This document shows positions 21,981 to 33,218 of a stretch of 64,000 nucleotides of DNA, in pieces. Location of the stretch: contig BDDC01000017.1 in NCBI GenBank assembly GCA_001662425.1, positions 64,255 to 128,254 on the forward strand, given 5' to 3'. The notes under the pieces are model-generated. The model saw only the letters and a list, made by a program, of their open reading frames with translations. It was not told where the DNA came from and did not search any database. Origin of the DNA: Chlamydomonas sphaeroides. Lineage: Eukaryota; Chlorophyta; Chlorophyceae; Chlamydomonadales; Chlamydomonadaceae. The number at the start of each line of letters is the position of its first letter. Position 1 is the stretch's first letter. A program made the translations under genes and the position numbers.

Positions 21981-24900
21981 CTACATGCCCAGCAGCGCGA
22001 TGACCCGGGTCGCGAACTCCATGCTGTGGCCGCGGTAGCCCAGCCAGCTGGCCACACGCCGCCTGCAGCGGCGGCACGCGGGGTCTCTCAGCGGGGTGTG
22101 TGGCAGGTGTGCCATGCCACATGGGCACGTCCTAGCACCCGTGGGGCATCTCGAGAATGCCTCTTGCCGGTAGTAGCACTCCTACTACACTGGGTGATGC
22201 AGCCGGCAGGCAGGCGGGCGGTTGGGGCGCTATGCAACGAGGCCGCCGACGACGGCCGTCGGCCGGCGGGCGCGAGGAGGGCCAGGAGCATTGCGCCAGA
22301 GCGCCGAGCACCGGTGGTGTGGCGGGGCGTCGTCAGCGCGCGTGGCGTCAGGCAGCTGTGCGGCTGCGAGCTATGCTGAGGCGCCCCTCACCGGTTGCCG
22401 TCGCGCTCCTTGGCCGCCTGCAGCGCCGCCTCCTGGCCGCTGACCGCCGGCGCCGCCCGCCTGCTGCCGCCGGCTCGCCGGAGCGCCACACGCCGCCGGA
22501 CGGCCTCCAGCAGCGCCTCGCGCACCTCTGCAGCGTGCGGCGATCGGTATGCAGCAATCAGCGTACAGGAATCAGCGTGCAGCAATTAACGGGTGACAGT
22601 AGATGGCGGTAGAGTGAACGTGAGGGCATAGCCCCCTGCGCGGCGCTCTGTCCGATCCGCCGCCCATCCGACCCATCCGACCCTTCCATGTGCCGCGCGC
22701 AGCCGAGTGACGCGCCCGGTGCGCCATGCGTGCACATTGGTGCGCCACACAAAACGTGCACGATCAGGGTAGACCGAGAAAGCGACAGCACAGTCCACTG
22801 AGCGGCCCTGGCTGGGTGCGGCCTGCCATTGCGGGGCCCTCTCCCAACCTGCGCCCCCATCGCCTCACCCCGCTCCTCGGCGCTGGCCGGCCCCGTGAGC
22901 CGGATGCGGCAGCTGGGCCCGAACACGGAGGCCAGACCCGCGGTTACGTGCTCGGGGTCCACGCCCTTGTCCAGCAGGTCCTGGGGGAGAGCAGGGGCGA
23001 GGGGGCGAGGGGGAGAACCTTTGCGCGTGTGGGTTCGTGTCAGTGTGAGGGCCAGCGTTGACGCCAATGCTCCGCGTCAACGCCCTTGTCCATAGGAGAT
23101 CCCGCGGGACACGGAGGCAGGGCCCCGCTCTCCCGCCTCGCCCCCCACCCCCGCACCTGCAGCCCCGTGCGGCCCCTCGCCCTGCCCCCAAACACACGCC
23201 CCAACCCTCGCTCCCCCCGCTCTTCCCCCTCGTCCCCGCGCACCTGCCGGATGCGGTCGGGCGCCTGCAGCCCCGAGGTCCACTTGCTGCGCGCGTACAT
23301 GCGCGCGAAGCTGGCGTCGTTGAGGCCGCCGCCCGCGGCCAGCCACGCCACCACCGCCGCCGCGTGCCCCGGGCTGGCGCCTCGCTCGATCAGCTTGCGC
23401 CGCAGCTCGGCGGCCGGCAGCGGGGCGCGTCGCAGCGTACTGAGTGCGTAGGCCTTGGCCTGCAGGGTGCGGGCGGACGGGCAGGGAGGCAGGGAGGGTG
23501 GGAGGGTCGGTGGGCGAGGGAGGGAGGGAGGGAGGGAGGGAGTGTCTCGAACCGCACAGCCTGGACTGCAGGGTGGCGCTGATCCAGCCTGGGGAGGGTC
23601 GGCGCTTGCTGCGCACAGCGGCAAGGTTGTGGAAGAGGCGATGGGCCAAGGTGCCAGGGAGATGGTTGGCAGGAGGATGGGGGCCGGCGGGGGATGGGTG
23701 CCGTTAATGAGAGGGGGGCATACGGTGTGTGGGTTGATATGGTGTGGTGTAGTGCGGTGTGGTGCGGTGTGGTGTGGTGTGGTATGGTGCGGTGTGGGGA
23801 AAGTGCCGTACTTTTCGATACTGCTCGTCGCACTCCAGCAGGCCAAAGTCGTACGACGCGGCGGCGGCAACGGCGGCGGCGGACGCCGCCCGGAGGGCGC
23901 TGAAGTCCAGCGGGGCATCGTCGTCGACGTCGTCGCCCTCCTCGTCCTCCTCGCTGCGCAACCCCGTGCCGCGGCTTGTGGCGCTGGCCGGCCTGGCGGC
24001 CGCCGGCGGCGACGCACCGCTGCTCCGCCCCAGTTCGAGCCCAGAGGACCGCGGCGGCGGCACCGCAGGGCGCGGCGGCGGCACCGATGGCCGCGACGGC
24101 GGCACAGATGGTCGCGACGGCGGCACAGACGGTCGCGACGGCGTCGCGGCACGCGGCAGCTGCGGGTGGCCCCTGGCGCTGGCGCTGGCGCTGGCGCTGG
24201 CGCTGGCGCTGGCGCTAGCGCTGGCGCTAGCGCTGGCGCTAGCGCTGGCGCTAGCCGCTGCTGGCTCAGGAGCAGGCGTGAACGCCGTCACTGGCTGCGG
24301 GCTAGGAGCTGGCACCGGCGCTGGCGCCGGCGCTGCAAAAGGCACAACTGCTAGCGCTGGCGCGGCCACATCCGCGAGTACCGGCCGCGGCACCGGCGCC
24401 GTCAGTGGCGCGGGCGCGACAGCTGGCGCCGGCGCCGGCGCCACCGCTGCCGCCAGCGCTTGAGGCTGCACCGGTGCTGGCACCGTCAGCGCCGCCCCGC
24501 TGGCAGCTGGCGGCCGCGGCTGCTGCCCTTGCACCGCACCTCCCTGGCCTCCCTCCGTCTGTACCTCAGCGGCCCTAGCCGCTGCTGGCCCCGACGTCGC
24601 CGCCGGCGCTGACTCTGGCGCTGGCGCTGGCGCCGCCTCTTCACGCGCCGCCACAGTTTGCGTTGGCTCTGTTGCTGCCGCTTTCCCCGTCGCAGCTGCA
24701 GGCGTTGGTGCGACAGCGGGCGCGGGAGGTGGCGCCGCCGAAGGCCCAGGCGGTGCCGAAGGGGCGAGGGCAGCCGTGGACGCGGGCGCAGGCCCTGGCT
24801 CCTGAGCTGGCATCGCCACCGGCTGCGGCTTCACCGCCGTGCATGGGGCCTCACCAGCCGCGGCTACGCCCAGCCCCATGCCGGGGAGCTGGGAGGCTGC

Positions 24901-25941
24901 GGCGGCCTCGTTGGGCGGACGTTGTGTGCTGGCGGCGGTAGCCCTGACGCCCAGCTGCTCTGAGCCGCCGCCGCCCGCCGCCGCAGCAAGCTGCGCCGTG
25001 ACCCTGGTTTCTTGCAGGACGGTGCCGGCGCTAGCGCAGCCCTCCTGGCCTACATGGGCGCTGACAGCAGAGGCCTTAGCCTGTGGGCCTGCGCCTTGAG
25101 CCGGGGCTGCGGCCGGGTTCGGCGGCGGTGCGGGAGCAGCCGGCGGCGGCACCGCTACCGGCGGCGGCGCGGCTGCAGCCGGCGTCGCGGCACGGCGCTG
25201 CGCCAGGAAGCGCCGTAGCTCGTCCGCGGTGCGGAAGTCCACCCGGGGGGACTCCACCGGCGGGCGCACCGCGCGGGCTGCGGCAGGCGGCGCGAAGCTG
25301 GGCAGCGACGGGGCAAGCGGCGGCGGCGGCGGCGGCGGTTCCGCTGGCGCGGCCTTGCGGCGCTGCCGGGCCGCTAGAGGCGCGTCGTCGCCTTGCTGGG
25401 GGTCCGAGGGCCCGGGGCCTTCGCCGTCGGGTGAGGGGCTTGCGGCGCTGCTCTTGCGCCGCACCTTGCGCCCGGCGGGTGGCGGCGCCGCCACCGCGCC
25501 CGGGGCAGGGCTGGCGGCGGCCTTGGCGGCCGCGGCGCGGGCACGCTCCGCCGCTGCGCCGTGGTCCGGGGCCCGGCGGACGGGGGCAATCGCCGGAACG
25601 GCGGCGGCTGGCGGCGCGCTGCGTTGGCTGCCGGGGCGTGACACGCTCCGCGCCGGCGGCCGGCGTACCGGCGGCGGTGGCGGCGGCGGCGGAGGGGCGT
25701 TCGAGTGAGGGGCGGGGTCAGGTGCCGCCAGGGCGTCCCATGGGGAGCTGGGCAGCGGGGGTGGGGCTGTGGCTGTAGGCGCCGTCTGCGGCCCGTCCAC
25801 CGGCTGCTGCTGCTCTGGCCCCGAGGCTGCGGCCGCAATCAGCCGCCTGTGAGAAACGCCTTGCAGGGGGGCGCGGCCCAACACCCAGCGCCCGGGCAGC
25901 GGCCGCGACGCGACCGCGGGTGCTGCAGCGAGCGCGCTCAT
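21981..25941 (-). CDS. RECX: RecX-domain protein with very long low-complexity N-terminus
   Basis: In bacteria RecX binds RecA and restrains its filament; plant homologues are organellar. Exons in transcript order are 25941-23812, 23459-23244, 22980-22869, 22527-22392 and 22062-21981, giving 891 residues with all phases consistent. The N-terminus MSALAAAPAVASRPLPGRW looks like a plastid transit peptide. About 690 residues of Ala/Pro-rich sequence follow, including a (Ala-Ser)n run coded by a GCTGGC-type hexamer at 24176-24255. The RecX helical repeats come last: AYALSTLRRAPLPAAELRRKL, LNDASFARMYARSKW, DLLDKGVDPEHVTAGLASVFG and the terminal RRVASWLGYRGHSMEFATRV, which matches the usual RecX end. 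Target RecA is presumed plastid or mitochondrial. The last exon is only 82 bases and was placed by acceptor, phase and homology. Confidence 0.88.
22109..22192 (-). repeat. Dispersed repeat family B with palindromic end, copy 1
   Basis: This is an inverted copy of the sequence at about 39485-39575. The shared segment reads, on the minus strand, a GTAGTAGGAG.. imperfect palindrome (22170-22188), then CCGGCAAGAGG, then TTCTCGAGATGCCCCACGG. It lies in the last intron of the RecX gene. Confidence 0.7.
23515..23543 (+). repeat. (GGGA)n tract in RecX intron
   Basis: A short run of GGGA tetramers lies in the intron upstream (in transcript sense) of exon 2. Confidence 0.9.
23741..23798 (+). repeat. 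(GGTGT)n / (GGTGC)n pentamer repeat in RecX intron
   Basis: About eleven pentamers lie near the donor of exon 1. On the transcribed strand they read as CCACA repeats. Confidence 0.9.
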
Positions 25942-26377
25942 TGCGCTCTTGCGGTGCAGCGCCCGAATGCGCCGCGAGGCTGCGCCCCCAGAAAGCAGCT
26001 CCGGATAGGAGGAGAGCAGCTTGACTTGCGGCCCAGGCAGTCCAGCACGGTTAAGGCGGGAGCTTGTGCATCCTTTCGCAGCTGTGTAGGCGACCTGCTC
26101 GTCTGTCGCTATGAGTCTGTATTCTGAGTGTTCGCATCATGATGCAGAGGTTAGCGCGAAAGCGGGCGTAGGGCTACATTGCGCGAAATGCATGCTGCGT
26201 TCTCATTTCGTCGCTTGCTCTTTCCTTTCTTTGCGTGCCGCTCTGACGGGACCGTACATATTTTCAGTAGCTGCCCGCGATTCGAAACACGGGTGCCTTG
26301 CCTCCCGCGGCAAATTTACGCAACACCTCGCGAATACAGCCGGCCGCGGGCCAGAGTCCCAGTCAGCGAGGCGCACG
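25942..26377. promoter_or_regulatory. Bidirectional promoter between RecX and NUB1
   Basis: These 436 bases separate the divergent start codons of RecX (minus) and NUB1 (plus). The middle is less GC-rich than its surroundings, as is common for algal promoters. No specific motif is recognised. Confidence 0.55.
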
Positions 26378-29300
26378 ATGCAGGAGGCCAGCGCCTCGGC
26401 GCGCGGCATCGAGGGCATCGCGCTCAAGTGCACGGGCGCGCTGCAGGGCTCCGTGTTCGTCGACAGCCTGGATGCCACAGTGGGCGTCCTGCGCGCTGAG
26501 ATCAACCGCCTTATGGGCAAGTTGGACGGGTGCCCGGTGGCTGGGAAACGGGAGGGGGTGCAGGCCAGCTGGGCTGCGGGTACGTGTCTCGAGGCGGTGG
26601 GCCCGGCAGGGCCCAGGCGGGTTTGCGGGTATGCCTGGACCGTGGTTGCCCGTTGCCGCCACCCGAGCCCTCCACTGCATGCGACCGTAAGCGCTGATGC
26701 CAGGCTGGGCGCTGCTGCCGCCGGCCGCGCCAGCCCGCGTCGCTGACGTGTGCTCCCGACCCCGCTGCCTGCCGTACCCACTCCATGCGGCACCAGGCGA
26801 CGATGCGCCCGCCAAGATCATTGTCGGAGGCCGCACGCTGCAGGTGGGGCTGCCGAGGTGCCAGCGGTGGCCGCCCGCAGGGCCGCCCCCAGGGCCGCAA
26901 CCCAACGCACCCGGTCAACGCGCGACGTCGTGCCGCTGCGGGCGCCCGTTAGCCCGGCCCGGCAAGCTTGCAGGACCAACGCCCCACAGTGCCCGTTGCT
27001 GCTGGCGGACACAGCCCGCCCTCGTCCCGTCTTGCTCCGGACCCCATTCCTTTTGGCTGCCAGCACGTCTCTCCAGCCGTCAGCCCCCAGTCGGGCCGGT
27101 GCCGGGGACCACTGTCCCGCTGCCCTGCTCCGCGCCTCGCATGCTCCTCGCAGCCCCCATGCCCTGCTGCCCCAGCCCCAGCCCCCATCCGACCATTTGT
27201 CCTCCGGCGCCAAGGACGACTGCCGCAGCTTACCCGACGCCCGGATCGCTTAGCCCCATCCCCCAGCTTCCTCTCTCCCACACATGCCCGCCCGCCCGCC
27301 CGCCCACCGCCCGCTGACCACGCCTCCAGGACGACTCCCGCAGCCTGCGCGACGCCGGCCTGACGCCCGCCTCCAAGCTGCTGGTCACGAGGGGCGGCGG
27401 CGCCACGGCGGCCGCCGACGTGGGCGCGGCGGCGGAGCGGGCGCGGCGGCTGGAGCGGCTCAAGCAGGCGGCCGAGGCGCTGGCGGGGCGGTGGGGGGGG
27501 GCGGGGGGGNNNNNNNNNNNNNNNNNNNNNNNNNNNNNNNNNNNNNNNNNNNNNNNNNNNNNNNNNNNNNNNNNNNNNNNNNNNNNNNNNNNNNNNNNNN
27601 NNNNNNNNNNNNNNNNNNNNNNNNNNNNNNNNNNNNNNNNNNNNNNNNNNNNNNNNNNNNNNNNNNNNNNNNNNNNNNNNNNNNNNNNNNNNNNNNNNNN
27701 NNNNNNNNNNNNNNNNNNNNNNNNNNNNNNNNNNNNNNNNNNNNNNNNNNNNNNNNNNNNNNNNNNNNNNNNNNNNNNNNNNNNNNNNNNNNNNNNNNNN
27801 NNNNNNNNNNNNNNNNNNNNNNNNNNNNNNNNNNNNNNNNNNNNNNNNNNNNNNNNNNNNNNNNNNNNNNNNNNNNNNNNNNNNNNNNNNNNNNNNNNNN
27901 NNNNNNGTTGACGCCACTGCGTGACACCGCCGGTGCGGTGGCCAAGCTGGGGGTGTGAGCGGCCCCGTCACGACCCCCGTCACGACCCCCGTCACGACCC
28001 CCGTCACGACCCAAGGCCCCCGGAAGCGCGCGTGGGCGCGGGCCGGCGCAGCACAGGCGCTAGAAGGAGGAGGGCGGCTTCCGCCTCATAGCAGATGCCC
28101 AATGCGTGGGTCAGCCATGCCACGCCGTGCCGGCCGTGCCGGCTGCTGACCCACCCCGGCTGCTGACCCACCCCGGCTGCTGACCCACCCCGGCTGCTGA
28201 CCCACCCCGGCTACCGCAGGGACTCGCGCGGGCTCACGGACGACATGGCCATCGAGGTGGAGGATGTGGTGCGTGGGGAGGGCGGGCATGGCGAGGCAGC
28301 GGCCGCGAGTGCGGCAGCACGCTGCGGACGCTGCCGGCCAGCCCTCGATCGTGGGCATCCCTCGCCGCCTCATCCCACAGCCTCCGCCCCGCTCCACCTC
28401 CTGCCTGCTGCCCCCTTGCCACCTCCCCTCCCCTCTCCTGCCCCTCCCCCAGAACCTGGGCACCAATCTGGCGCTCAAGCCCGAGGACCGCAAGTCGCTG
28501 GTGCTGGGGCTGGTGCTGCACAACAAGGGCAAGGCCACCATGAAGCGGGTGAGGGGGGAGGGGCGGCGGGGGAAGGGCCGTGTAGGACACTGGTCAAATT
28601 GCCGCGCCAGGATCCAGGGGCCAGCGAGGAAGGCTAGAGCCCGTCCCCCTGGCCACCAGGCAGCTCCTGCAGTCCCACTCAAACCCGCCCCTCTCGCAAC
28701 CGCTCTCTCCCTCAACCAAGCGGCCACCCGCGCCCTGTCCACACCCGCGGCAGCACCCCAATCCTGGACCCCAACCCCGCTGCCCCCACTGCCGCTCTCA
28801 CGCTTGTCCTGAACCCGCGCTGCCCCCACCAGGGCGACTACGGCACGGCGCTGGAGGAGCTGCTGCTGGCGGAGGAGGCGCTGGGTCTGTGCGACCCCAC
28901 CCTCACCGCGGGCTTTGACAACCTCCCGCTGCTGCTCCTCGACCTGGTGGGGCGGGCCAGGGGAAGGGGGAAGCGGAGGGCCAGGGGTTCGTGATAGAAT
29001 ACGTGACCGCCCACCCGCCCCTGCTGCTGGACTGGGTAGGAGACCGCGGGGAGGAGAGGCCGGTGACGGGGATGGGGTGGAAGGGTGCAAGGTAGCGGCA
29101 GAGTTTGTGTGGCAGCAGGTGGGCGCGGCGGCGGCCAGCGCAGACAGCCTGGGCTGCGGCTCCTCGGCCTGCGCCTGGGGGGGGGGGGCCGGGAGGGAAT
29201 GCGGCACAGGGCTGCCCCCACAGCCCCTACCCACCCTGTCCTGCCCCTATCCCCCTCCCATCGCCTACCCGACGAGACGCCCTCCCTTCCCCTCCTCAAC

Positions 29301-32300
29301 CCTGCCACCCTCCCCACAGGTGTGGGCTGCTTACAAGCTGGGCGACCTGCGCCGCCTGGCCGTCAGCCGCGAGCGCCTGGGCCGCGCCCGTCGGGCCCTG
29401 GCGGCGGTGCACGGCCCCCACATGGAGCGGCTGCGCACTATCGTGGGCGCCAAGGTGCAGCCGGAGCTGGCCATGTGAGGGGGAGGGGATGGGGAAGCGG
29501 GAGGGGGAGGGGAGACAGGGTGTGGAGGGAGGGGGAAGAGGGCGGTGGGCCAGCAAGGGCTCGAGGCTGGCCACGTGAGCGGGAGCGGATGGGGCTGGGA
29601 GGGGGCTTGGGAGGGCAGTGCGTGATGGGGAGCAAGGCAGCCGCGGTGTGCTACGAACCGCCGCTTGCCCTCCTCCTTCCTCCCAATGCCAGCTACCTGC
29701 GGCTGGACGTGCTGGGCGTGCTGCAGGCGCCTATCAAGGGGGCGAGGACTGACACGGGACACCCTGCACGAACCCCATGCTTCTGCCCCCTTCCCCCCTC
29801 CCCCCATCCCCTGAAGGTATCTCCGCCTGGATGTGCTGGAGGGGCTGGTGGCCTACTACGGGGGCGAGGGCCGGGCGGCAGCGGAGGCGGCCTTCAGGGC
29901 GGCGCAGGACAAGTGGCGCCGACTGCAGGTGCGGGAGTGCCGCGAGGAGAGGAGCGGGCGGGCGGGTGGGTGGCCACTGCGGCACCCTGCGCCCTTCCCA
30001 CCTCCCCCCCCTTCCCCTCCCCCTGCCGCCCCCCCTTCCGGGCTGCAGGTGTCGGATGAGGCCCTGGCCATGCTGCAGGTGCGGGGTGTGGGGTGGGTGG
30101 CGGGGGTGAGGGTGGGAAGAAGGGGAAGGCGCGTGTGTGTATGGTGGTCGCGCGAGTGGACGAGGCCCTGGCCAGGCTGCCGGTGCGGGGGTGTGTGGGT
30201 GCGCTCGCCACCACACCACACCACACCCAGCCAGTCAGCCACGCACGCTAGTCCGCCACCTGCATGTCGGGGCCTCTCACCGCTTCATGGCCCTCCACGG
30301 CTCGGGCCTGCGAGAGCGCATAGGCTTGCCTCGAGAGCGCACAGGCTCCAATGCCAGCACCAGGCTCCATGGTCGAAGGACAGGCATCTGACGGCGCCCG
30401 CAACCCCACCACCAGGGCATGGGCTACCGCCTGCGGGAGAGCCGCCGCGCGCTGCGCTTTGCGGGCGGCGATGTCAGGTGGGGACCTCCGGGTGGGTGCC
30501 GGCCAGCAGGCAAGGGCAGGCAAGGGCAAGCAAGGGCAGACAAGGGCAGGCAAGGGCAGGCAAGGGCAGGCAAGGGCAGGCAAGGGCAGGCAAGGGCAAC
30601 GGAGGGCAGGGCAGGCCTGCCCGCCTCCCCTCCCCCTCCCCATCACTCGTGACTCTTCCGCAACATCCCGGCCGGCTAGGCCAGGCGAGGGAGGCCAGGA
30701 ACGTCACTCCCCTCTCCTTCTCCCCCTCCTCCATCATTCGTACCTGCTCCGATCCAAACCCACTCCCCCACCAGTGCGGCTGTGGATTTCATCGACCAGC
30801 AGCGGCGGCAGGCCGAGGTGCGGCCGGGCCGGGACGGGCCGCCAGGGCTGGGCCGCGAGGGCCGGGCTGCCGGGGCTGGGCCGTCGTTGGGGGTGGCGCG
30901 GCAGGTGGGGCCTGACACGAGCGCCCATACCGCCACAGCTCACCCCGCCCTCCCAACCCCGCCCTCCCAACTCCAACCCCAACCCCAACTCCAACCCAAA
31001 CCCTAAACCCGATCCCCAGGACCGCGCCGCGCAGCGCCGCAAGCTGTCGGACTGGAACCACGAGCGCGTCACGTACGGCAAGACGGCGTCCGGGGACTAC
31101 GTGGACGGGGAGGCGCTGGACCGGCTGGCAGGCCTGGGGTACGACAGGAGGACGGCGGCGGAGGCGCTGCGCAAGGCCGACAACCGGGCGCAGGTGGGGT
31201 GGGGTGTTGCGATGGGGTGTCGAGGAGAGGGAGGCACGAGGGGGAGATGCGAAATAGAGCACCACCCCGTACGCGGCACGCCCCGGGTTGGTGGCGCGCT
31301 GATCGTGCGTAGGAAGAAAGTATGTATGGCGGTGCTCGGGACAGCACCGGGCGCAGCACCGGGGGCTGTGTTCACAATTAGGTAACATACAGTAAGCACC
31401 GAGGTTGGGGGCTGCGTGTGGTGTGGTGGGGACTGGTCGAGGGCAGTCCGTGGAGTGCCCGGGTAACAGCTGGGGTGGCCAGAGTTCGTCGCATGTCACG
31501 TGTCATGGGTTTGAGGCATGCCTAGGCCTGCGTTGCACCCACCTGCCCCCCGCCTTCGGCCTCCCGCCTCCCGCCTTCCTGCCTCCCGCCTCCCTGCCCC
31601 GCTTTCCCAGGACGCGCTGGACGAGCTGAGCAGCCCCGAGCGCCGCCGCGCGTTGGAGCTGGCGCTCAGCCTGCAGGAGGCGCTCAAGGTGGGGAGCGGC
31701 CTCAAAAGACGCAGCGGCCTTTACCGACCTTATCGACTGTCGACCCAACCACAGACGCGGGGACTGTCCCCACGGGCGTCCTCCTCCGGCGCGCGAGCTG
31801 CGTTGCTGCGGTCCGGCCCAAGTATTGTTGCCCGGGCCTCACCTCGTCAAGCACTGCGCCGTTGACACACACAAGCTATTACATTCCTGCAATGAACACC
31901 TAAGCTGGGCTCGTAGCGCTGGCGTCACTATCCTACCTGACAGAGGGTCTTGTTTGCTACTCGCCCTGTCTCGGACCCGCAGGCCTCGACCAGCGCGCCC
32001 ACAGCGGACGCGAAGGCGGCGGAGGCGGCGCCGGCCGACGGCGCGGGGCCGTCGACCTCGGCGGCGCCGCCGCCGCCGGCCCGGGCCCTGGACGCGCTGA
32101 AAGCGGTGGCGGAGGCGCTGGCGGAGGCGAACAAGCCCGCCGCTGCTGCGGCGGCAGCGGCTGGCGGAGGTGGCGGAGGTGACTCGGACGCGCAGATGGC
32201 GGAGGCGATTCAGGCCGCTATTGACGAGGGCCGGGAGGCGGACGGGGAGGAGGAGGGGAGCGAGGCAGCGGCGGAGAAGGCCGAGGTCAAGGCCGCGGAG

Positions 32301-32706
32301 CGGGAGCTGGTGGAGCACGTCACCAGCAACACCGACCCCATGGAGGTGCGCATGTGGGGGGTTGGTGCGGCGTCGCTGCGAGCCGCGACTTCCTGGAAGC
32401 GGCTGCAGCCGGGGGAGCGGCGCTGCAGCGAGTTGTGCGCAGCTGCGTTGTTCCTTGATGCGTCAAAGCCAGGGCAGCGACGTCGAGGGCGCTGGCGTTG
32501 TGGCTGTCCAGCAACACAGTCATGTCATGAGGTTTCTTGACGGTTGCGACCGTTGAACGTTGCAACCGTTGCGTCCGTTGCAGGCGTACGACCTGGACGT
32601 CAGTGAGGAGGGCGACATCATTGCCACCTTCCTGACGGTCCTGTCAACCGGGGCAGGCGGCGCCGCGGCGCCGCCGGGCGGCAGCGGCGGAGCGGCGGCG
32701 CCTTGA
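26378..32706 (+). CDS. NUB1: NUB1-like NEDD8 ultimate buster (UBL-UBA adaptor), interrupted by a gap
   Basis: NUB1 binds NEDD8 and related modifiers and delivers them to the proteasome. The UBL domain is in exons 26378-about 26579 (donor uncertain), 26797-26843 and 27330 into the N gap. After the gap come 28220-28268, 28453-28548, 28833-28946, 29321-29474, 29817-29928, 30049-30078, 30416-30477, 30775-30817, 31020-31193, 31611-31688, 31983-32345 and 32584-32706. Diagnostic blocks are KIIVGGRTLQ, NLPLLLLDL, VHGPHMERL, YLRLDVLEGLVAYYGGEG and DKWRRLQVSDEALAML. Two UBA domains follow: GMGYRLRESRRALRFAGGDV and LAGLGYDRRTAAEALRKADN. The tail is Ala/Glu-rich with a UIM-like QMAEAIQAAIDEG. The gap hides coding sequence between the UBL and the central helices. 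Three introns contain degenerate copies of neighbouring exon edges. Confidence 0.9.
27510..27906. other. Assembly gap (397 N)
   Basis: The gap begins directly after a G-rich run, a common cause of sequencing failure, within or after NUB1 exon 3. Part of the NUB1 coding sequence is missing here. Confidence 1.
27964..28011 (+). repeat. 12-bp tandem repeat in NUB1 intron
   Basis: Four copies of a unit like CGTCACGACCCC lie just after the N gap. Confidence 0.9.
28137..28213 (+). repeat. 18-bp tandem repeat upstream of a NUB1 acceptor
   Basis: About four copies of CGGCTGCTGACCCACCCC end close to the acceptor at 28219/28220. Each unit carries GCTGAC, a branch-point-like sequence. Confidence 0.85.
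30508..30600 (+). repeat. 10-bp tandem repeat in NUB1 intron
   Basis: About nine copies of CAAGGGCAGG with minor variants lie in the intron between the exons at 30416-30477 and 30775-30817. Confidence 0.9.
31250..31300 (-). repeat. Dispersed repeat family A, diverged copy 4
   Basis: The reverse complement reads GCCGCGTACGGGGTGGTGCT then CTATTTC, close to the copy at 19030-19090. It lies in a NUB1 intron. Confidence 0.45.
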
Positions 32707-33218
32707 GACGTGGGGCATGTGTTGGAGCGAGCAGGGGGTTTGTCGGGATTGGCGGCGCGCGGGAGATAACGTGAGAACTGGGGCGTGGGAACGGAGTTGG
32801 GGAGGACCGTGATGCGGCCAGGATTGTGTGGGCGCGAGCGTCGGCAGGGCAACAACATGACAATTGCAGGTGGCTGGGAGGACCAGATGCAGGAAGTGCA
32901 GATGGAGTGCGTCACATAATGCCGGAGGCCGTGCACGACGATGTGGGGAGTGCTGGTTAAGGAACACGTGCCTGGAGCGCGGAGGTGTTTGGCGGGGGAA
33001 AGGTTGGGGCAAAGCTGCCGTACACGTGGAGTTTCGCGGACGGACGGGGCCCGCCTCGCCGCGCGGTGTGGCTCGGTCAACAGCCATCACCCTCGCTGCT
33101 GTTTATCTGTTGCCTTGCGCTGGACTTGGGCTGTCGGTGCTACTCGTGGTCAGAGTGCTCATTGCGGCGGCCAGACACACGAAAGCCTCGATTCTTCGCT
33201 GGGATTACGCAGCTTATC
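32707..33218. other. NUB1 3' UTR and promoter of the RsfS gene
   Basis: No coding support is seen between the two head-to-tail plus-strand genes. I did not find a TGTAA in the expected window. Confidence 0.4.

Noticed and set aside
23741..23798. GGTGT pentamers as a CRISPR-like or regulatory array
   Set aside because: Simple tandem repeat without spacers, in a eukaryotic intron.
28998..29037. Fourth NUB1 exon echo (CCCCTGCTGCTGGACTGGGT)
   Set aside because: The similarity to CCGCTGCTGCTCCTCGACCT is short and low-complexity; not distinguishable from chance by eye.
29700..29750. Mutually exclusive alternative exon in NUB1
   Set aside because: The copy has an acceptor in phase but no donor within reach and loses family similarity; a decayed duplicate is more likely, though transcripts could decide.
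30998..31010. Telomere-like AAACCCTAAACCC
   Set aside because: Less than two units, inside a C-rich intron just before a 3' splice site; chance occurrence is likely.
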